From positions 1-64,000 of the forward strand of contig RAYM01000027.1 in assembly GCA_003611805.1 (NCBI GenBank): a stretch of 64,000 nt of DNA. Direction: 5' to 3'. A model generated the notes under the pieces. It saw only the letters and a program-made list of their open reading frames with translations. It searched no databases and had not been told where the DNA came from. Positions 62,981-64,000 of the stretch are shown here, piece by piece. The translations under genes were made by a program, and so were the position numbers. The stretch's first letter is position 1; every line of letters begins with the position of its first letter. The stretch is from a bacterium 1xD42-87 (GTDB lineage Bacteria > Bacillota > Clostridia > Lachnospirales > Lachnospiraceae).

Positions 62981-63691
62981 TTCCTCCGCCAGCTTATGAA
63001 AATCCCCGCCATATTGCCAGCGATGCAGCGTTCCGTCCCTTAATATATAACACATATCGCATAATTCCAGATCCTGCGCGTCGTGGGTCGCCACCAGCAC
63101 GATGCCTCCCTCTTTTCTATAAACGTTCAGATAGCTGCGAATATTCTCCTTGCAGACAGGGTCAAGCGCCGCCGAAGGCTCGTCCAGCACCAGAATCCCG
63201 GGGTGGGAAACCACCGCGCAGCCGATGGAAAGACGCTTCTTCATACCGCCCGACATACGGCGCACAGGCATCTTTAAAAAGCTGTCGATACCGAGCATCT
63301 TAAGCGCTCCCCCCGATAGTTCCCGCTCCAGCGTCTTTCTGTCGTACCACATGCGCAGATTATCCCACGCGCTCAGTTCCTCCATCAGCGGGTCTCCCTG
63401 CGGCACATAGCCCAGCACTTTCGGAATCTGTCCCGGCTCACGCAGCAGATCGGTTCCCTGCATCGGCTCAGGACAATTTTTCCCCTGCTCCCGTGACGGA
63501 CATCCGTACACGTAAAAAGCGCCGCTGTCGGCCTTACGGACACCCGCCAAAATGGAAAGCAGCGTGGATTTCCCGCTGCCGTTACTTCCAAGGATAGCCG
63601 CACAGCTTCCGGCATCCATGGAAAACGATATGTCAGTAAGCACTTTCTTTCGGGAATATGCTTTTTTGATCCCTGCTACTTCTATTTTCAT
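62960..63691 (-). CDS. ABC exporter ATPase (first gene of the unit)
   Basis: 243 residues from the ATG at 63691 (GGGGGT upstream). Walker A LGSNGSGKSTLLSI, Q-loop region VPQGDPLMEEL, signature MSGGMKKRLSIG, Walker B GILVLDEPSAALD, H-loop VLVATHDAQDL. A small insertion after Walker A (GCPSREQGKNCPEPMQGTDLL) is not usual. The C-terminus ends in sequence from the palindromic element. Energises the two permeases downstream; export of a lipid, drug or peptide is likely, precise substrate unknown. Confidence 0.92.
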   Translation of the reverse strand: MKIEVAGIKKAYSRKKVLTDISFSMDAGSCAAILGSNGSGKSTLLSILAGVRKADSGAFYVYGCPSREQGKNCPEPMQGTDLLREPGQIPKVLGYVPQGDPLMEELSAWDNLRMWYDRKTLERELSGGALKMLGIDSFLKMPVRRMSGGMKKRLSIGCAVVSHPGILVLDEPSAALDPVCKENIRSYLNVYRKEGGIVLVATHDAQDLELCDMCYILRDGTLHRWQYGGDFHKLAEELCEKNF

Positions 63692-63771
63692 AGACACCCC
63701 CATCCGCCGCGTACTTCTCTATTGCAGCCGAAACGCCGCTGTTCCCATGCTTCGCTGCAAAGCCCGCGCCG

Positions 63772-64000
63772 TCAGCCTGCCTGCCCCGCGAGAGCTTTCT
63801 CCACCGCCTCCGCAATGCGCTCCATGCCCGCCGCCGTCGGATGCACCCCGTCGCTTGTCATCTCGTGCAGATTTTCCAGGGTAACGCCGCAGTCAGACAG
63901 ATCAATCACCGAAAGCCCCCTGCTCTCAGCGATACGGATGATCACATCCCCATAATCCGCGGACGTAAGCTGTTCGCCATTGACAAAATCCACATAAGGC
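63772..64000 (-). CDS. SGNH/GDSL hydrolase, C-terminal part (runs off right edge)
   Basis: At least 75 codons, open to the edge, reading PYVDFVNGEQLTSADYG and ending SDGVHPTAAGMERIAEAVEKAL. D-G-V-H-P is block V of SGNH hydrolases with the catalytic Asp and His. The N-terminal part with the serine is outside the window, so activity and anchoring cannot be judged. It lies 80 bases upstream of the ABC ATPase in the same direction. Confidence 0.8.
   Translation of the reverse strand, partial: PYVDFVNGEQLTSADYGDVIIRIAESRGLSVIDLSDCGVTLENLHEMTSDGVHPTAAGMERIAEAVEKALAGQAG

Noticed and set aside
1..64000. tRNA, rRNA, CRISPR array, prophage genes
   Set aside because: I looked for tRNA T-arm patterns, regular repeat-spacer arrays and phage structural genes and found none that I could support.

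Overview
The window reads as a chromosomal segment of a Gram-positive Clostridia, most likely a gut Lachnospiraceae. The evidence is a ClpX and HtrA of Firmicutes type, an Agr-like GHKL/LytTR pair, a CspC-like subtilisin, VTC/DUF4956/CotH genes, GH25 wall hydrolases, an LCP wall ligase, GGAGG-type ribosome binding sites and sigma-A promoters. The assignment comes from protein families only, not from a database search. I saw no rRNA, tRNA or CRISPR array.

Left edge (1-6.7 kb): an AT-rich, decayed stretch. It holds the N-terminus of an IS630-type transposase, a two-component pair, an XRE regulator, a protein built of RNA-polymerase-alpha-CTD-like modules with a broken paralogue beside it, a hypothetical gene, a frameshifted IS1634-like transposase and an Rpn-family nuclease gene with a stop codon and a truncated end. 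Its intergenic DNA carries 20-21 bp-periodic direct repeats. Region 6.8-16.4 kb is more GC-rich housekeeping sequence on the minus strand: CspC-like protease, LacI relic, amylosucrase, clpX, htrA and glmS.

Core (16.4-47.2 kb, all minus strand): a cell-surface polysaccharide locus. Transcription appears to run from the promoter near 47.2 kb leftwards: a GH25 with a hyperacidic tail, rfbB, a CotH/VTC/DUF4956 cassette, rfbA, a second GH25, rfbC, an ABC exporter (Wzm-like permease and Wzt-like ATPase with a C-terminal glycan-binding domain), a methyltransferase-kinase-like protein, two large multi-domain GT2 enzymes, a 48-residue protein, phosphoglucomutase, two more GT2 enzymes, a WbaP-type initiating sugar transferase, an LCP ligase, another GT2 and glmS. 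No Wzx/Wzy is visible. The reading is: start on undecaprenyl phosphate, extension by several GT2 enzymes, possible end-capping by the methyltransferase-kinase protein, export by Wzm/Wzt, attachment to the wall by LCP. rfbD is not in the window.

Right part (47.2-64 kb): a Zn-ribbon protein, then O-acylation modules. One MBOAT is paired with an SGNH-like protein; a second MBOAT is paired with two tandem SGNH-like paralogues. Two polytopic or anchored membrane proteins of unknown function lie between them. An FAD oxidoreductase, a three-gene ABC-2 exporter and a partial SGNH hydrolase close the window.

Three copies of a ~70-110 bp palindromic element sit exactly at the 3' ends of glmS, rfbC and an ABC ATPase gene.
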